Source of the DNA: Paludibacter sp.
GTDB lineage: Bacteria > Bacteroidota > Bacteroidia > Bacteroidales > Paludibacteraceae
DNA length: 64,000 bases
Direction of reading: 5' to 3'
Assembly (NCBI GenBank): GCA_023666945.1
Contig: JAMPAY010000009.1
Span: 1-64,000, forward strand
Both the position numbers and the translations under genes were made by a program. Below the pieces are notes generated by a model. It worked only from the letters and a program-made list of their open reading frames with translations, was not told where the DNA came from and made no database searches. Shown piece after piece: positions 8,150-18,137 of the stretch. How positions within the stretch are numbered: position 1 is the first letter of the stretch; every line of letters begins with the position of its first letter.

Positions 8150-8707
8150 ATGCTATATCCGCTCAGTATAACAGATACGGCACATCGTAAAATATCCCAA
8201 AAATCTCAGTTGCTTCAGTATCCCTACACTTTAGTTTTTCTCTCGGGAGTACCCTTTCTTATCGTACACAAACTCATAGCATACCGATTGTTTCCATACA
8301 TTGAGTTCAATGTATGAAAAATCATTGACAAACAAAGAGTTGTCGGCACGCAAATGGGCGCATAGTAAGAATGCCCGCAGTTTTTATTTTTACGCAATCA
8401 ATTAACGATACATGCAGCACAAAAGTTGCGATGACACAATAGGTACACAACACACTCAAAACCAGACAAAGAAACAGACCATTCACCTTTTCCGTATCGT
8501 ATATTCGCAGCCAGAATGCGCATTTTACGATTTCTGACAAGACTAAAAAACAACCTACGACACGACACACCTTACACACAATGCCACTCCACCCTACTCC
8601 ACCAGCAACAAAATTGTTAACAACAATCATAATCGGCTATTTTTCAGAAATATAATACAATATAAAATTGTTAATAAACCATTCAAAAAGTTGTTGAAAA
8701 CTTTTTT
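8150..8707. other. Gene-poor gap before the dcw cluster, with a 22-bp dyad
   Basis: I see no convincing gene here; a 102-codon minus frame (8322-8630) lacks family features. The main structure is an inverted repeat of two perfect 10-bp arms, CATACATTGA (8295-8304) and TCAATGTATG (8307-8316), separated by GT. It may be an operator or a hairpin. The region near 8640-8705 is strongly A/T-rich, as expected upstream of a strong promoter. Confidence 0.5.
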
Positions 8708-8749
8708 GTGGTGTAAAGTGGGGAATATCGGATATTTTACTTATCTTTG
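8708..8749 (+). promoter_or_regulatory. mraZ promoter with candidate MraZ-box pair
   Basis: TATCTTTG at 8742-8749 is a good -7 element, 84 bases before mraZ. No good TTTG lies 20 bases upstream. Instead GTGG occurs at 8708-8711 and again at 8718-8721, a 10-bp spacing like the repeated TGGGN/GTGG boxes bound by MraZ in other bacteria. Autoregulation by MraZ is therefore plausible but inferred. Confidence 0.5.
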
Positions 8750-8833
8750 CAGCGGAGAATCAGACAGATACACATTCAGCGTCACAAAAAAAAATCATAG
8801 AAACGACAGCGTATCGGTGTCACTCTTAAAGAA

Positions 8834-9322
8834 ATGGCAACATTTATCGGTAACATAGAGACTAAATTAGACGATAAAGGACGTATTTTTATTCCTGCCG
8901 CCTACAGAAAGATTCTTGCCGAGCAAAGCTCGCAACGTCTTGTTATGCGTAGAGATACCGACAATGAATGTCTGATAGTCTATCCAGAGTCGGTTTGGAA
9001 TAGCAAAGTGGAGCAACTAAGCCAAGTATTGGACGAATGGAATCCCGATGACCAATTGTTGCTTATGCAGTTTGTTGCCGATGCCGACTTTTTAGAACCG
9101 GACAACCAAGGGCGCGTATTATTGCAAAAACGGAACTTACAATCGATTGGTGCAGAGGGAGAAGTGCTGATAGTAGGCATGATGAATCGTTTTGCAATTT
9201 GGAACAAGAACACCTTTAATTCCAAACGCGCCGAACCTGCCGAATTTGCTCTGCGCTTGCGTCAGAAAATGAGTAACAAGCCTGCAAACCAAAGGCTCGA
9301 AGCATCGCAAGAAAAACAATAG
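8834..9322 (+). CDS. mraZ: Transcriptional regulator MraZ
   Basis: A 162-residue protein of the AbrB-like MraZ family, first gene of the division and cell-wall cluster. It carries two copies of the double-psi-beta-barrel half: the N-terminal NIETKLDDKGRIFIPAAYR and the second DFLEPDNQGRVLLQ. MraZ binds repeated boxes upstream of its own operon as a ring-shaped oligomer. A C-terminal tail after about residue 140 makes it slightly longer than the E. coli protein. The ATG at 8834 follows the -7 element. Confidence 0.95.
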   Translation: MATFIGNIETKLDDKGRIFIPAAYRKILAEQSSQRLVMRRDTDNECLIVYPESVWNSKVEQLSQVLDEWNPDDQLLLMQFVADADFLEPDNQGRVLLQKRNLQSIGAEGEVLIVGMMNRFAIWNKNTFNSKRAEPAEFALRLRQKMSNKPANQRLEASQEKQ

Positions 9323-9371
9323 CCTACACCCATTACAAACCAACGCATCAAAAAAACGTACAACAACCGCC

Positions 9372-10280
9372 ATGCCCAACGACATTTATCACATTCCCGC
9401 TCTTCTCTCCGAAACCATTGATGCACTGAACATACGTCCCAATGGTATTTACGCAGATGTTACATTTGGCGGTGGAGGTCATTCGCGGGAAATAATGAAA
9501 CACTTGGGCTCAGAAGGGCAACTTTACAGCTTCGACCAAGATGAAGATGCCTACAACAATCGCATAGAAGATTCGCGTTTTCAGTTTGTGCATAGCAATT
9601 TCCGTTACATTCGGAATTTCATGCGCTATTACGGTGTAGACCAAATAGATGGTGTGCTTGCTGACTTAGGAGTATCGTTTCATCACTTCGATACGGCGGA
9701 GCGCGGTTTTTCTTTCCGTTTTGAAGGTCCGTTGGATATGCGCATGAATCGTCAAGGTACAAAAACGGCAACCGACATAGTAAACACATACGATGAAGAC
9801 CGGTTGTGCTCGTTATTGCGCTTGTATGGCGAAGTGAGGAATGCTCGTCCCATGGCCCGCGCAATAGTGAAAGAACGCACCCGAAATGCCATTACACGCA
9901 CGGAAGAACTTACACAACTGCTCAGTCCGCTTTGCGGGCGAGATGCCGAGAAGAAAGAACTTGCCCGTGTGTTTCAAGCCTTACGCATAGAGGTGAATGA
10001 TGAAATGAGTGCTCTGACTGAGATGTTGGATGCCACTAAAGATCTGCTCAAACCCGGCGGACGCATTGTGATACTCACCTATCACTCATTGGAGGACCGT
10101 ATTGTAAAGAACTTCTTACGCTCCGGCAATCCCGAGGGGATAACAGAGAAAGACTTCTACGGCAATCTGTTGACCCCCTTCCGACTGATTAACAACAAAG
10201 TGATTACCGCATCCACAGAGGAAGTGGAGCGCAATCCTCGTTCTCGTAGTGCAAAATTGCGAGCCGCCGAAAAGAAATAG
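9372..10280 (+). CDS. rsmH: 16S rRNA (cytosine-1402-N4) methyltransferase
   Basis: A 302-residue Rossmann-fold methyltransferase (formerly MraW) that modifies C1402 of 16S rRNA. Signatures are the SAM-binding ADVTFGGGGHSREI, the LADLGVSFHHFD segment, the AERGFSFRFEGPLDMRM stretch and YHSLEDRIVK near the C-terminus. The N-terminal YHIPALLSETI is also typical. It lies 49 bases after mraZ; 10 bases separate it from the FtsL-like gene. Confidence 0.96.
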   Translation: MPNDIYHIPALLSETIDALNIRPNGIYADVTFGGGGHSREIMKHLGSEGQLYSFDQDEDAYNNRIEDSRFQFVHSNFRYIRNFMRYYGVDQIDGVLADLGVSFHHFDTAERGFSFRFEGPLDMRMNRQGTKTATDIVNTYDEDRLCSLLRLYGEVRNARPMARAIVKERTRNAITRTEELTQLLSPLCGRDAEKKELARVFQALRIEVNDEMSALTEMLDATKDLLKPGGRIVILTYHSLEDRIVKNFLRSGNPEGITEKDFYGNLLTPFRLINNKVITASTEEVERNPRSRSAKLRAAEKK

Positions 10281-10290
10281 ACCTACCACT

Positions 10291-10641
10291 ATGAAAAATC
10301 CATTCAGAAAAACAGATCTATCGCAGAGTGTGTCGCAAATAAATTTGAAAGATGTACTATCGGGCAATATCTTCACCAAAGCATTTTTCCGCAGACATGC
10401 CCTCTTGCTACTGTTGATTACATTCTTTATACTTATTTACATCGGCAATGGTCTTCGCGCCCAACATCAACAACAACAAATAGTCCGATTGCAGAAACAA
10501 ATAAATGAATCGCGTGAATTGATGCTCGATTTGTCGCGCGAATACACCATGCTCACCAAGCGTTCATCGATTAACTATTTGCTACAACAACAAAACAGCC
10601 GCGTACACGAATCGTCATACCCTGTCATACTCATCAAATAG
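10291..10641 (+). CDS. FtsL-like cell division protein
   Basis: A 116-residue single-pass protein of bitopic FtsL type. A cytosolic segment of about 35 residues is followed by one membrane helix (LLLLLITFFILIYIG) and a periplasmic coiled coil rich in Gln (QQQQIVRLQKQI). Members form a complex with divisome proteins and help activate FtsW/FtsI. An upstream in-frame start at 10249 overlaps rsmH; ATG 10291 is preferred. The position between rsmH and ftsI is the main evidence, since sequence conservation is low. Confidence 0.82.
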   Translation: MKNPFRKTDLSQSVSQINLKDVLSGNIFTKAFFRRHALLLLLITFFILIYIGNGLRAQHQQQQIVRLQKQINESRELMLDLSREYTMLTKRSSINYLLQQQNSRVHESSYPVILIK

Positions 10642-10653
10642 CACTGCACGATT

Positions 10654-12726
10654 ATGGAAGAAAACAAGCGCCATACCATTATTCGTTTCGCCATTATCTT
10701 CTTGTTATTGGTCTGTGGTTTCGGTGTTGTCATAGCCAAAATAGTTTACACCCAAACCGTAGAAAGAGATAAGTATTTGACTTTTATAAACAAGACCAAA
10801 TTAAAGGAGCAGACCGTAAAGCCGAACAGGGGTAATATTTACGATTGCCGGGGAAATCTGCTTGCCGGCAGCGTTACCATTTATGAACTTCATATGGACA
10901 CACGCACAGAGGCTCTGCGCGCAAACAACGGCAAATTGTTTTACGAATATATAGATTCGATATCCGATGCCCTATCTCTGTATTTCAAAGACAAGAGTTC
11001 GCACGAATACAAGAAGATGATTACCGATGCCTACAACAAGGGAAATCGTTGGTTGCTATTGCAGAAGAATCGTGTCACTTTCAGTCAGTTGCAGGACATA
11101 AAAAAAATGCCTCTATTCAGAAAAGACAAGAACAAGAGCGGTCTAACCATAGAAGAAGCGCATCAGCGTATCAAGCCATTCGGAACGCTTGCCTCACGCA
11201 CAATAGGCGGCATATATACCAAATCGGGGCAAGGCAACTCCGGATTGGAATTGCAATATGAAGATGTATTGTGTGGTAAAGACGGACGTAAAGAAGTGCA
11301 GATAGAAGACGGACGCGCTATAGTATTGAGACAACAAGATGCCGAAGACGGAAATGATATTGTGACCACTATCGACATCAATCTGCAAGACATTGTAGAA
11401 ACGCAACTGTTACAACAACTCAACCACCTGCAAGCCGATTGGGGGTGCTGTATACTGATGGAAGTAAAAACCGGCGAAGTGAAAGCCATAGCCAACTTAG
11501 GATTACAAAACGGAAAATATGTAGAAGACAAGAATTATGCCGTAACTCGCGTAGAACCCGGGTCGACCTTCAAGACCTATTCGCTCATGGCAGCCTTGGA
11601 CGACAGCAACCTGAAACTAAACGATACACTCAACACTGAAAACGGCAGTTGGGTGTATTGCGACCCGAAACATCCGATTCGCGATGACCACAAATATGCC
11701 ACATTAACCACAAGACAGATACTTGCCGCCTCATCGAACATAGGAACAGCCAAGATAATCACCCGAACTTATGAGAAGAAAGCCTCTAAATTTATCAACA
11801 AGTTAGACAAAATGGGTGTACGCGATTCCATTCCGTTTGAAATTCCCGGTACACAAGCACCCCTTATAGAGATTCCATCGGATAAAGAAACGCTTGCCCG
11901 CATGTCGTTCGGTTATTCCGTAGAATTGTCCCCCATCGCTATCCTTGCCTTTTACAATGCTATTGCCAACAACGGAAAAATGATACGCCCGTATTTGGTA
12001 AAAGAGATACAACATAACGGAAAGACATTGGAAACATTCGACAGCGAGGTATTGCAATCGTCCATATGCAAAGCCTCAACACTTGCGGACATAAAAGAAT
12101 GTCTGGAAAGCGTTGTATGGGACAAAGAAGGAACAGCCTCATACGCCCAAAGCGACATTGTGCGCATAGTAGGTAAAACAGGAACTACGCGTATTTTAGA
12201 GAACGGCATTTATGACAATAATCGACATCGTATTACCTTTTGCGGATATTTTCCTATGGAGAATCCGCAATATACCTGCATTTGCATGATACACAATCCG
12301 CGTACCAGCCGGAGGTCTAACTTATGCGCACAAACTGTACGACGCATCGCAGAAAAAACAATGGCATACGCCAGCTACATTCCCATTGCCGAACATTATG
12401 TGCACCCCGACTCTATGGTATGCCCGCCTGTAAAAAGAGGAATGCAAGCAGATATACGCAAAGCTACCAAAGGGACCAAGGTTGCCATTAAGACCTGCAA
12501 TGCGGAGTGGGCGCGCCTCAATGAGAACTATCAAAGCGAACCTTTGACCATACGTACAGATATCGTACCCAACGTTATCGGCATGGGAGCGAAAGATGCT
12601 GTATATGCCATTGAACAGACAGGTATGCATGCACGCCTCAGCGGGAAGGGCAAAGTGATAAAACAAAGTGTACCCCAAGGCAGCAAGCCTCAGAAAGGAG
12701 GAACAATATACATAGAACTACGCTAA
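10654..12726 (+). CDS. ftsI: Division-specific penicillin-binding protein (transpeptidase) with PASTA domain
   Basis: A 690-residue class B PBP that crosslinks septal peptidoglycan. One N-terminal helix (about 9-31) anchors it. The dimerisation region starts at the KPNRGNIYD motif (56-64). Active-site motifs are STFK (Ser304 nucleophile, Lys307), SSN (360-362) and KTG (508-510). The last 60 residues (VPNVIGMGAKDAVYAI onward) form one PASTA domain, common in Bacteroidota FtsI. It follows the FtsL-like gene by 12 bases and precedes murE by 12. Confidence 0.95.
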   Translation: MEENKRHTIIRFAIIFLLLVCGFGVVIAKIVYTQTVERDKYLTFINKTKLKEQTVKPNRGNIYDCRGNLLAGSVTIYELHMDTRTEALRANNGKLFYEYIDSISDALSLYFKDKSSHEYKKMITDAYNKGNRWLLLQKNRVTFSQLQDIKKMPLFRKDKNKSGLTIEEAHQRIKPFGTLASRTIGGIYTKSGQGNSGLELQYEDVLCGKDGRKEVQIEDGRAIVLRQQDAEDGNDIVTTIDINLQDIVETQLLQQLNHLQADWGCCILMEVKTGEVKAIANLGLQNGKYVEDKNYAVTRVEPGSTFKTYSLMAALDDSNLKLNDTLNTENGSWVYCDPKHPIRDDHKYATLTTRQILAASSNIGTAKIITRTYEKKASKFINKLDKMGVRDSIPFEIPGTQAPLIEIPSDKETLARMSFGYSVELSPIAILAFYNAIANNGKMIRPYLVKEIQHNGKTLETFDSEVLQSSICKASTLADIKECLESVVWDKEGTASYAQSDIVRIVGKTGTTRILENGIYDNNRHRITFCGYFPMENPQYTCICMIHNPRTSRRSNLCAQTVRRIAEKTMAYASYIPIAEHYVHPDSMVCPPVKRGMQADIRKATKGTKVAIKTCNAEWARLNENYQSEPLTIRTDIVPNVIGMGAKDAVYAIEQTGMHARLSGKGKVIKQSVPQGSKPQKGGTIYIELR

Positions 12727-12738
12727 CAGAAAGATTAT

Positions 12739-14181
12739 ATGCAATTAGAAAAACTTATATCCGTACTTCAACCCATTGCCATAAACGGTGATAAAGCAAT
12801 CGACATTACCGGCATTCAGTTTGATTCGCGCAAAGTAACAAAGGGCAACTTGTTTGTTGCCACCACAGGAACGACGACGGACGGACACGATTATATAGGA
12901 CAAGCCATCAGTGATGGTGCAACCGCCATTGTTTGCGAGCATAGCGTTCCCGCTTGTGAAGCGATTTGTACAATTATAGTAAAATCGTCCGCTCACGCCT
13001 TAGGGCTGCTTGCCAACGTATGGTTCGGTGAGCCATCGAAACATCTCACTTTGGTAGGTGTAACCGGAACGAACGGCAAAACAACCATTGCCACATTGCT
13101 CTACAAACTGACCCGACAGATGGGATATAAAGCGGGTTTGCTCTCAACAGTATGCAACTATATAGACGGCGAAACAATCCCCGCCACTCACACCACTCCC
13201 GATGCTTTGGAATTGAACGGATTGTTGGCACGCATGGTAGAGGTAGGTTGTACGCACGCTTTTATGGAGGTGAGCAGCCATGCCATAGCCCAAGAGCGCA
13301 TAGCAGGATTAGATTTTGACGGTGGTATTTTTACCAATTTGACACGCGACCACATTGATTTCCACAAGACGTTCGACAACTATCGCGACACAAAGAAACT
13401 ATTCTTCGACAATTTGAAGAAAGAGGCTTTTGCCATTACCAATAAAGACGACAAGAACGGATTGGTAATGACACAAAACACACGTGCCCACGTGCATACC
13501 TACTCCACGCGCACCGTAGCCGATTATCATGCACAGATATTGGAAGAAGGGTTCGACGGAATGTTGCTCAATATCAATCGTCAGGAAGTATTCGTTCCTT
13601 TGGTGGGGCGTTTCAACACCTCCAACCTACTCGCCATTTATGGTGCAGCCTGTTGTTTAGGATATACGGCAGAAGACACCCTCCGTGTACTCAGCACGCT
13701 ACAGCCCGTCAACGGACGCTTCGAAACCATACATTCGCCCAAAGGTTGGACCGCCATTGTTGATTATGCGCATACCCCCGATGCCGTAGAAAACGTGATC
13801 AACACCATCAACGAAATACGAAAACCCGACACACAACTCATCACCGTTGTGGGATGCGGAGGCAATCGCGACAAAGGCAAACGTCCCATGATGGCAAACA
13901 TTGCCAAAAAAGGATCGACACAACTTATACTTACATCCGACAATCCGCGCGATGAAGAACCCGAAGACATTCTCAAGGATATGCTCGCCGGACTGACAGA
14001 AGAAGAACAATTATCGACCCTTGTCATTGCAGACCGACAAACTGCCATACAAACCGCCTGTACATTAGCACACAAGAACGATGTCATACTTATTGCCGGA
14101 AAAGGGCACGAAGATTACCAAATAATAAAAGGAGTAAAATATCACTTCGATGACCACGAAATAGTAAAACTATACCTATAA
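12739..14181 (+). CDS. murE: UDP-MurNAc-tripeptide synthetase, diaminopimelate-adding
   Basis: A 480-residue Mur ligase that adds the third amino acid to UDP-MurNAc-L-Ala-D-Glu using ATP. The P-loop GTNGKTT is at 110-116 and THTTPD marks the substrate site. DNPR at 401-404 is the signature of meso-diaminopimelate-adding enzymes, so the peptidoglycan is predicted to contain mDAP. The central and C-terminal Mur domains are complete (GKGHEDYQ near the end). Confidence 0.96.
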   Translation: MQLEKLISVLQPIAINGDKAIDITGIQFDSRKVTKGNLFVATTGTTTDGHDYIGQAISDGATAIVCEHSVPACEAICTIIVKSSAHALGLLANVWFGEPSKHLTLVGVTGTNGKTTIATLLYKLTRQMGYKAGLLSTVCNYIDGETIPATHTTPDALELNGLLARMVEVGCTHAFMEVSSHAIAQERIAGLDFDGGIFTNLTRDHIDFHKTFDNYRDTKKLFFDNLKKEAFAITNKDDKNGLVMTQNTRAHVHTYSTRTVADYHAQILEEGFDGMLLNINRQEVFVPLVGRFNTSNLLAIYGAACCLGYTAEDTLRVLSTLQPVNGRFETIHSPKGWTAIVDYAHTPDAVENVINTINEIRKPDTQLITVVGCGGNRDKGKRPMMANIAKKGSTQLILTSDNPRDEEPEDILKDMLAGLTEEEQLSTLVIADRQTAIQTACTLAHKNDVILIAGKGHEDYQIIKGVKYHFDDHEIVKLYL

Positions 14182-14193
14182 TACCTCAGCATC

Positions 14194-15456
14194 ATGTTCT
14201 ATCATTTATTTACCTATTTAGATAAAACTTTCGATTTCCCCGGTGCGGGAATGTTTCAGTACATTTCTTTCCGTTCGGGACTCGCATTCATCGTTGCGCT
14301 GCTTACTGCCACTTTGTTTGGCAAACGGATCATCAACTTCCTGCAACGCAAACAGATAGGAGAAACCATACGCAACCTCGGACTGGAAGGACAAATGCAA
14401 AAAAAAGGCACACCTACCATGGGAGGCATCATTATCATACTTGCCATACTCATACCCGTATTATGTTTCTGCAATCTGACCAACACCTATGTGCTACTGA
14501 TGATTGCTTCTACATTGCTGTTGGGCTTCTTAGGATTCCTTGACGACTACATCAAAGTTTTCCGCCACAACAAAGAGGGACTTAACGGACGATTCAAAAT
14601 TGTAGGGCAAGTAGGGGTAGGACTTATCGTGGGACTTGTAATGTGGTTTGCGCCCGATGTTACCATACGCGAAAACATCGAAAACCGAGTAGACAATCAC
14701 ATCGAAAATGTTGAATATGTCAATCAGAACCACAAATCAACCTCCACAACCATTCCCTTTGTCAAAAACAACAATCTCAATTATGCCGACCTTTTCCGTT
14801 GGGCAGGCAATTGGCAACAAACACTCGGTTGGATATTCTTCATACTTGTATGTATATTTATCGTAACTGCCGTTTCCAACGGTGCCAATCTTACCGATGG
14901 TTTGGACGGACTCGCTACCGGGACAAGTGGCATTGCCGGGGTAGCATTAGGTATATTGGCATACGTATCGAGCAATATACGATATGCCGGGTTCTTGAAT
15001 ATCATGTATATTCCGGGAATAGAAGAAATGGTTATCTTCGCCAGTGCTTTTATTGGCGCAACCATCGGGTTCTTATGGTTCAACGCCTATCCCGCACAAG
15101 TCTTTATGGGCGATACGGGATCGCTAACCATAGGAGGCATATTAGGCGTCTTCGCCATTATTCTGCACAAAGAATTGCTGCTGCCCATCTTATGCGGTGT
15201 ATTCCTCGTTGAAAGTCTGTCCGTTATCATACAAACCACATGGTTCAAATATACCAAGCACAAAACCGGAACCGGGCAGCGCATCTTCAAGATGTCACCT
15301 CTGCATCATCATTTTCAGAAACCGGGAAATGCAGGTATTCAGGCACGTATTCCAACGCCCATACAACCGCATCCGGAAAACAAGATTGTGGTACGCTTTT
15401 GGATTGTAGCACTCATACTTGCCGCACTTACCATATTAACCTTAAAAATGCGATAG
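14194..15456 (+). CDS. mraY: Phospho-MurNAc-pentapeptide translocase
   Basis: A 420-residue polytopic membrane enzyme that transfers phospho-MurNAc-pentapeptide to undecaprenyl phosphate, forming lipid I. Signatures are LDDYIKV with Asp117/Asp118, NLTDGLDGLA, FMGDTGSL and the histidine run in SPLHHHFQK. A soluble insertion of about 50-60 residues between DVTIREN and the next helix is typical of Bacteroidota MraY and explains the length over 360. Located 12 bases after murE. Confidence 0.96.
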   Translation: MFYHLFTYLDKTFDFPGAGMFQYISFRSGLAFIVALLTATLFGKRIINFLQRKQIGETIRNLGLEGQMQKKGTPTMGGIIIILAILIPVLCFCNLTNTYVLLMIASTLLLGFLGFLDDYIKVFRHNKEGLNGRFKIVGQVGVGLIVGLVMWFAPDVTIRENIENRVDNHIENVEYVNQNHKSTSTTIPFVKNNNLNYADLFRWAGNWQQTLGWIFFILVCIFIVTAVSNGANLTDGLDGLATGTSGIAGVALGILAYVSSNIRYAGFLNIMYIPGIEEMVIFASAFIGATIGFLWFNAYPAQVFMGDTGSLTIGGILGVFAIILHKELLLPILCGVFLVESLSVIIQTTWFKYTKHKTGTGQRIFKMSPLHHHFQKPGNAGIQARIPTPIQPHPENKIVVRFWIVALILAALTILTLKMR

Positions 15457-15465
15457 ACCAACACT

Positions 15466-16833
15466 ATGAACGAGAACAAAGCAACAAAATCTCCGTCTCA
15501 AAAACGACTTGTCGTATTAGGGGCAGGAGAAAGCGGAACGGGAGCCGCTATACTTGCCCAACAAAAAGGGCTTGATACTTTCGTATCGGATACCGGCACT
15601 ATCAATGACACCTACAAAGCATTACTCAATCAACACAACATACAATGGGAAGAGGGTGAACACACCAACAGCCTTATACTCAATGCCGATGAAATAGTAA
15701 AAAGTCCCGGCATTCCCGATAATGCGCCCATTATCATCGAATTACATAAAAAAGGAATACCCGTTATTTCCGAAATCGAGTTTGCCGCACGATATACGCA
15801 TGCAAAAATGATCTGTATAACCGGCAGCAACGGAAAAACCACAACCACATCCTTGCTCTTCGATATGCTGTGCAGAGCAGGACTCAATGTAGGGCTCGCA
15901 GGAAACATTGGCAATAGTTTGGCATTGCAAGTCGCACAACAAGACCGCGATTACTACGTCATCGAATTGTCGTCATTCCAATTGGACAACATGTACGACT
16001 TCAAAGCGGATATTGCCATATTGATGAACATCACTCCCGACCATCTCGACCGCTACGATTTCTGTTTCCAGAAATACGTGGATGCCAAATTCCGCATCAC
16101 ACAAAACCAATCGTTATCCGATGCCTTTATCTATTGGAGCGAAGACCCCGTCATCGACAATCATCTGAGCCGATTACACCCCACAGCCACACTCTACCCC
16201 TTTGGCACACAAAAAGAACACAATGTGGCATATATTGACAAAGAACGTTTCATTCTCGAAGCACCCAACGCACCCACACTCGCCATGCCCGCAGCAAGCC
16301 TTGCCTTGCATGGAATACACAACCAACTCAACTCTATGGCAGCGGGCTTGGCGGCACAAGTACTACGCATCAAAAATGAAGTTATACGAGAATCACTCAT
16401 GCAGTTCAAAGGAGTGGAACACCGATTGCAGTATGTGGCAACAGTGCGCAACATACGATTTATCAACGACTCGAAGGCTACAAACGTCAATTCGTGCTGG
16501 TATGCATTGGAAAGCATGACCACACCTACCGTACTCATCTTAGGAGGAAAAGACAAAGGAAACGACTATGCCGAAATAGACGCTCTCGTACAACAAAAAT
16601 GTCATACACTTGTCTTCATGGGATTGCACAACGAAAAACTACACGAACATTTCGACAATAGCGGACTACACATCATCGATACCGACAACATTCACGATGC
16701 CGTACAACTTGCCTATCAGGCCGCAAACGAAGGCGATACCGTGTTGCTCTCACCCTGCTGCGCCAGTTTCGACCTCTTCCGCTCCTACGAAGACAGAGGG
16801 GAACAATTCATGAATGAAGTACGAACACTGTAA
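15466..16833 (+). CDS. murD: UDP-MurNAc-L-alanine:D-glutamate ligase
   Basis: A 455-residue Mur ligase that adds D-Glu to UDP-MurNAc-L-Ala. The Rossmann-like N-terminus is VVLGAGESGTG (16-26), the P-loop GSNGKTT is at 120-126, and ELSSFQLD and the HRLQYVATVRNIRFINDSKATN region are diagnostic of MurD. LLSPCCASFDLF near the C-terminus is also standard. Starts 9 bases after mraY. Confidence 0.96.
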   Translation: MNENKATKSPSQKRLVVLGAGESGTGAAILAQQKGLDTFVSDTGTINDTYKALLNQHNIQWEEGEHTNSLILNADEIVKSPGIPDNAPIIIELHKKGIPVISEIEFAARYTHAKMICITGSNGKTTTTSLLFDMLCRAGLNVGLAGNIGNSLALQVAQQDRDYYVIELSSFQLDNMYDFKADIAILMNITPDHLDRYDFCFQKYVDAKFRITQNQSLSDAFIYWSEDPVIDNHLSRLHPTATLYPFGTQKEHNVAYIDKERFILEAPNAPTLAMPAASLALHGIHNQLNSMAAGLAAQVLRIKNEVIRESLMQFKGVEHRLQYVATVRNIRFINDSKATNVNSCWYALESMTTPTVLILGGKDKGNDYAEIDALVQQKCHTLVFMGLHNEKLHEHFDNSGLHIIDTDNIHDAVQLAYQAANEGDTVLLSPCCASFDLFRSYEDRGEQFMNEVRTL

Positions 16834-16850
16834 CAACCGTCGCCTCAACC

Positions 16851-18116
16851 ATGATTATATTCAACTCTCTCAAAAACGAACGACACAAATATATCGACAA
16901 AACGTTCTGGATTATATTCGGAATACTCATCATCGTATCTGTCGTAAGCCTTTTCAGCGCAGCAAGCCAATTATCAAGAGATGTCGCAGGAAAGGGAGGA
17001 AGTATCTATCAACCTATCATCTCGCACATCACCTTCTTGGGAATGGGCGTATTGGCAGCATACATCATTCAGTATCTTCCCAGTTGGTTTATACGACTCG
17101 GAGGATATGTTTTGCTCATATTCTCGATTGTATGCTTTCTACTCATTTTTGCAGGTTTCGGAGTCAGCATCAACGGGGCAGAACGCTGGATTAGAATATT
17201 CGGCATCCAGTTTCAACCTTCAGAATTGGCAAAACTATCCCTCATCATTGTCGTTGCCGACCTACTATCGCGCATCAAAACAAAGGAAGACCAAAAGAAG
17301 TATTTCTTAATAACATTGGCACTTACCGTTGCCATTTGCGCACTGATCATGTTCACCAACCTCAGTACTACTCTGCTACTCGGCGGCGTAATTGTCATCC
17401 TATGGATTTTGGCACGGATACCCTTCCGCTGGATTGCCGCCATCATCGGTGGAGCAACACTGCTACTGATAGGAGGCTATTTCTATGTAGAAAATGTATA
17501 TGTCAGAACCGGGAAAGAACTCAACGGACCACTCAACCGTGCCGAAACATGGGTCAATCGTATAGACAGAATGCTTGAAGACAAGCAACAAGCCAATACC
17601 GACACCGTACGAATCAACGACAGCAACCGACAAGCCGTTTGGGCACAAGCAGCCATCGCAAGAGGAGGTAACAGCCCATTAGGCGTACTGCCCGGAAACT
17701 CCGTTGTTAGAAACAAACTGCCACAGGCATTTGCAGACTACATCTTCTCCATCATTGTCGAAGAAACCGGAATAATAGGAGCAATATGCCTCTGTATACT
17801 CTATCTGAGCATACTCTTCCGAGCATGCCTCATCAGTAGCCGATACACCGGCTATTCAGCCATGCTCATGGTTATGGGACTCGCCATCATGCTTACCACA
17901 CAAGCATTCGTCTCTATGGCCGTCGCTGTCGGCTTGGGTCCCGTTACAGGACAACCGCTACCACTCATCTCCAGAGGAGGAACCAGCGTACTCATCACAT
18001 GCGTCTACTTCGGAATCATCATGGCAGTCAGCCGAGAACAAAACCAACTCAAAGCACAAGAACAACAAGTAGAACAAGAAAGTCGCGACAACGTACCCGA
18101 CCTCGAAATAGAATAA
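16851..18116 (+). CDS. ftsW: SEDS peptidoglycan polymerase FtsW
   Basis: A 421-residue protein with about ten membrane helices. It polymerises lipid II at the septum together with FtsI. GAERWIRIFGIQFQPSELAK and the late GLGPVTGQPLPLISRGGTS are family signatures. The loop after helix 6-7 carries the usual charged extracytoplasmic segment. The C-terminal tail (after MAVSRE) is cytosolic and Gln/Glu-rich. Position between murD and murG supports FtsW rather than RodA. Confidence 0.94.
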   Translation: MIIFNSLKNERHKYIDKTFWIIFGILIIVSVVSLFSAASQLSRDVAGKGGSIYQPIISHITFLGMGVLAAYIIQYLPSWFIRLGGYVLLIFSIVCFLLIFAGFGVSINGAERWIRIFGIQFQPSELAKLSLIIVVADLLSRIKTKEDQKKYFLITLALTVAICALIMFTNLSTTLLLGGVIVILWILARIPFRWIAAIIGGATLLLIGGYFYVENVYVRTGKELNGPLNRAETWVNRIDRMLEDKQQANTDTVRINDSNRQAVWAQAAIARGGNSPLGVLPGNSVVRNKLPQAFADYIFSIIVEETGIIGAICLCILYLSILFRACLISSRYTGYSAMLMVMGLAIMLTTQAFVSMAVAVGLGPVTGQPLPLISRGGTSVLITCVYFGIIMAVSREQNQLKAQEQQVEQESRDNVPDLEIE

Positions 18117-18137
18117 CACATAAATAACAACAACACT

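Noticed and set aside
7943..8317. ORF of 124 codons spanning the tRNA
   Set aside because: It covers a complete tRNA with its own promoter and terminator; the peptide shows no family features.
8322..8630. Minus-strand ORF of 102 codons
   Set aside because: It is hydrophobic and Cys-rich with no recognisable family, no promoter, and lies in A/T-rich upstream sequence.
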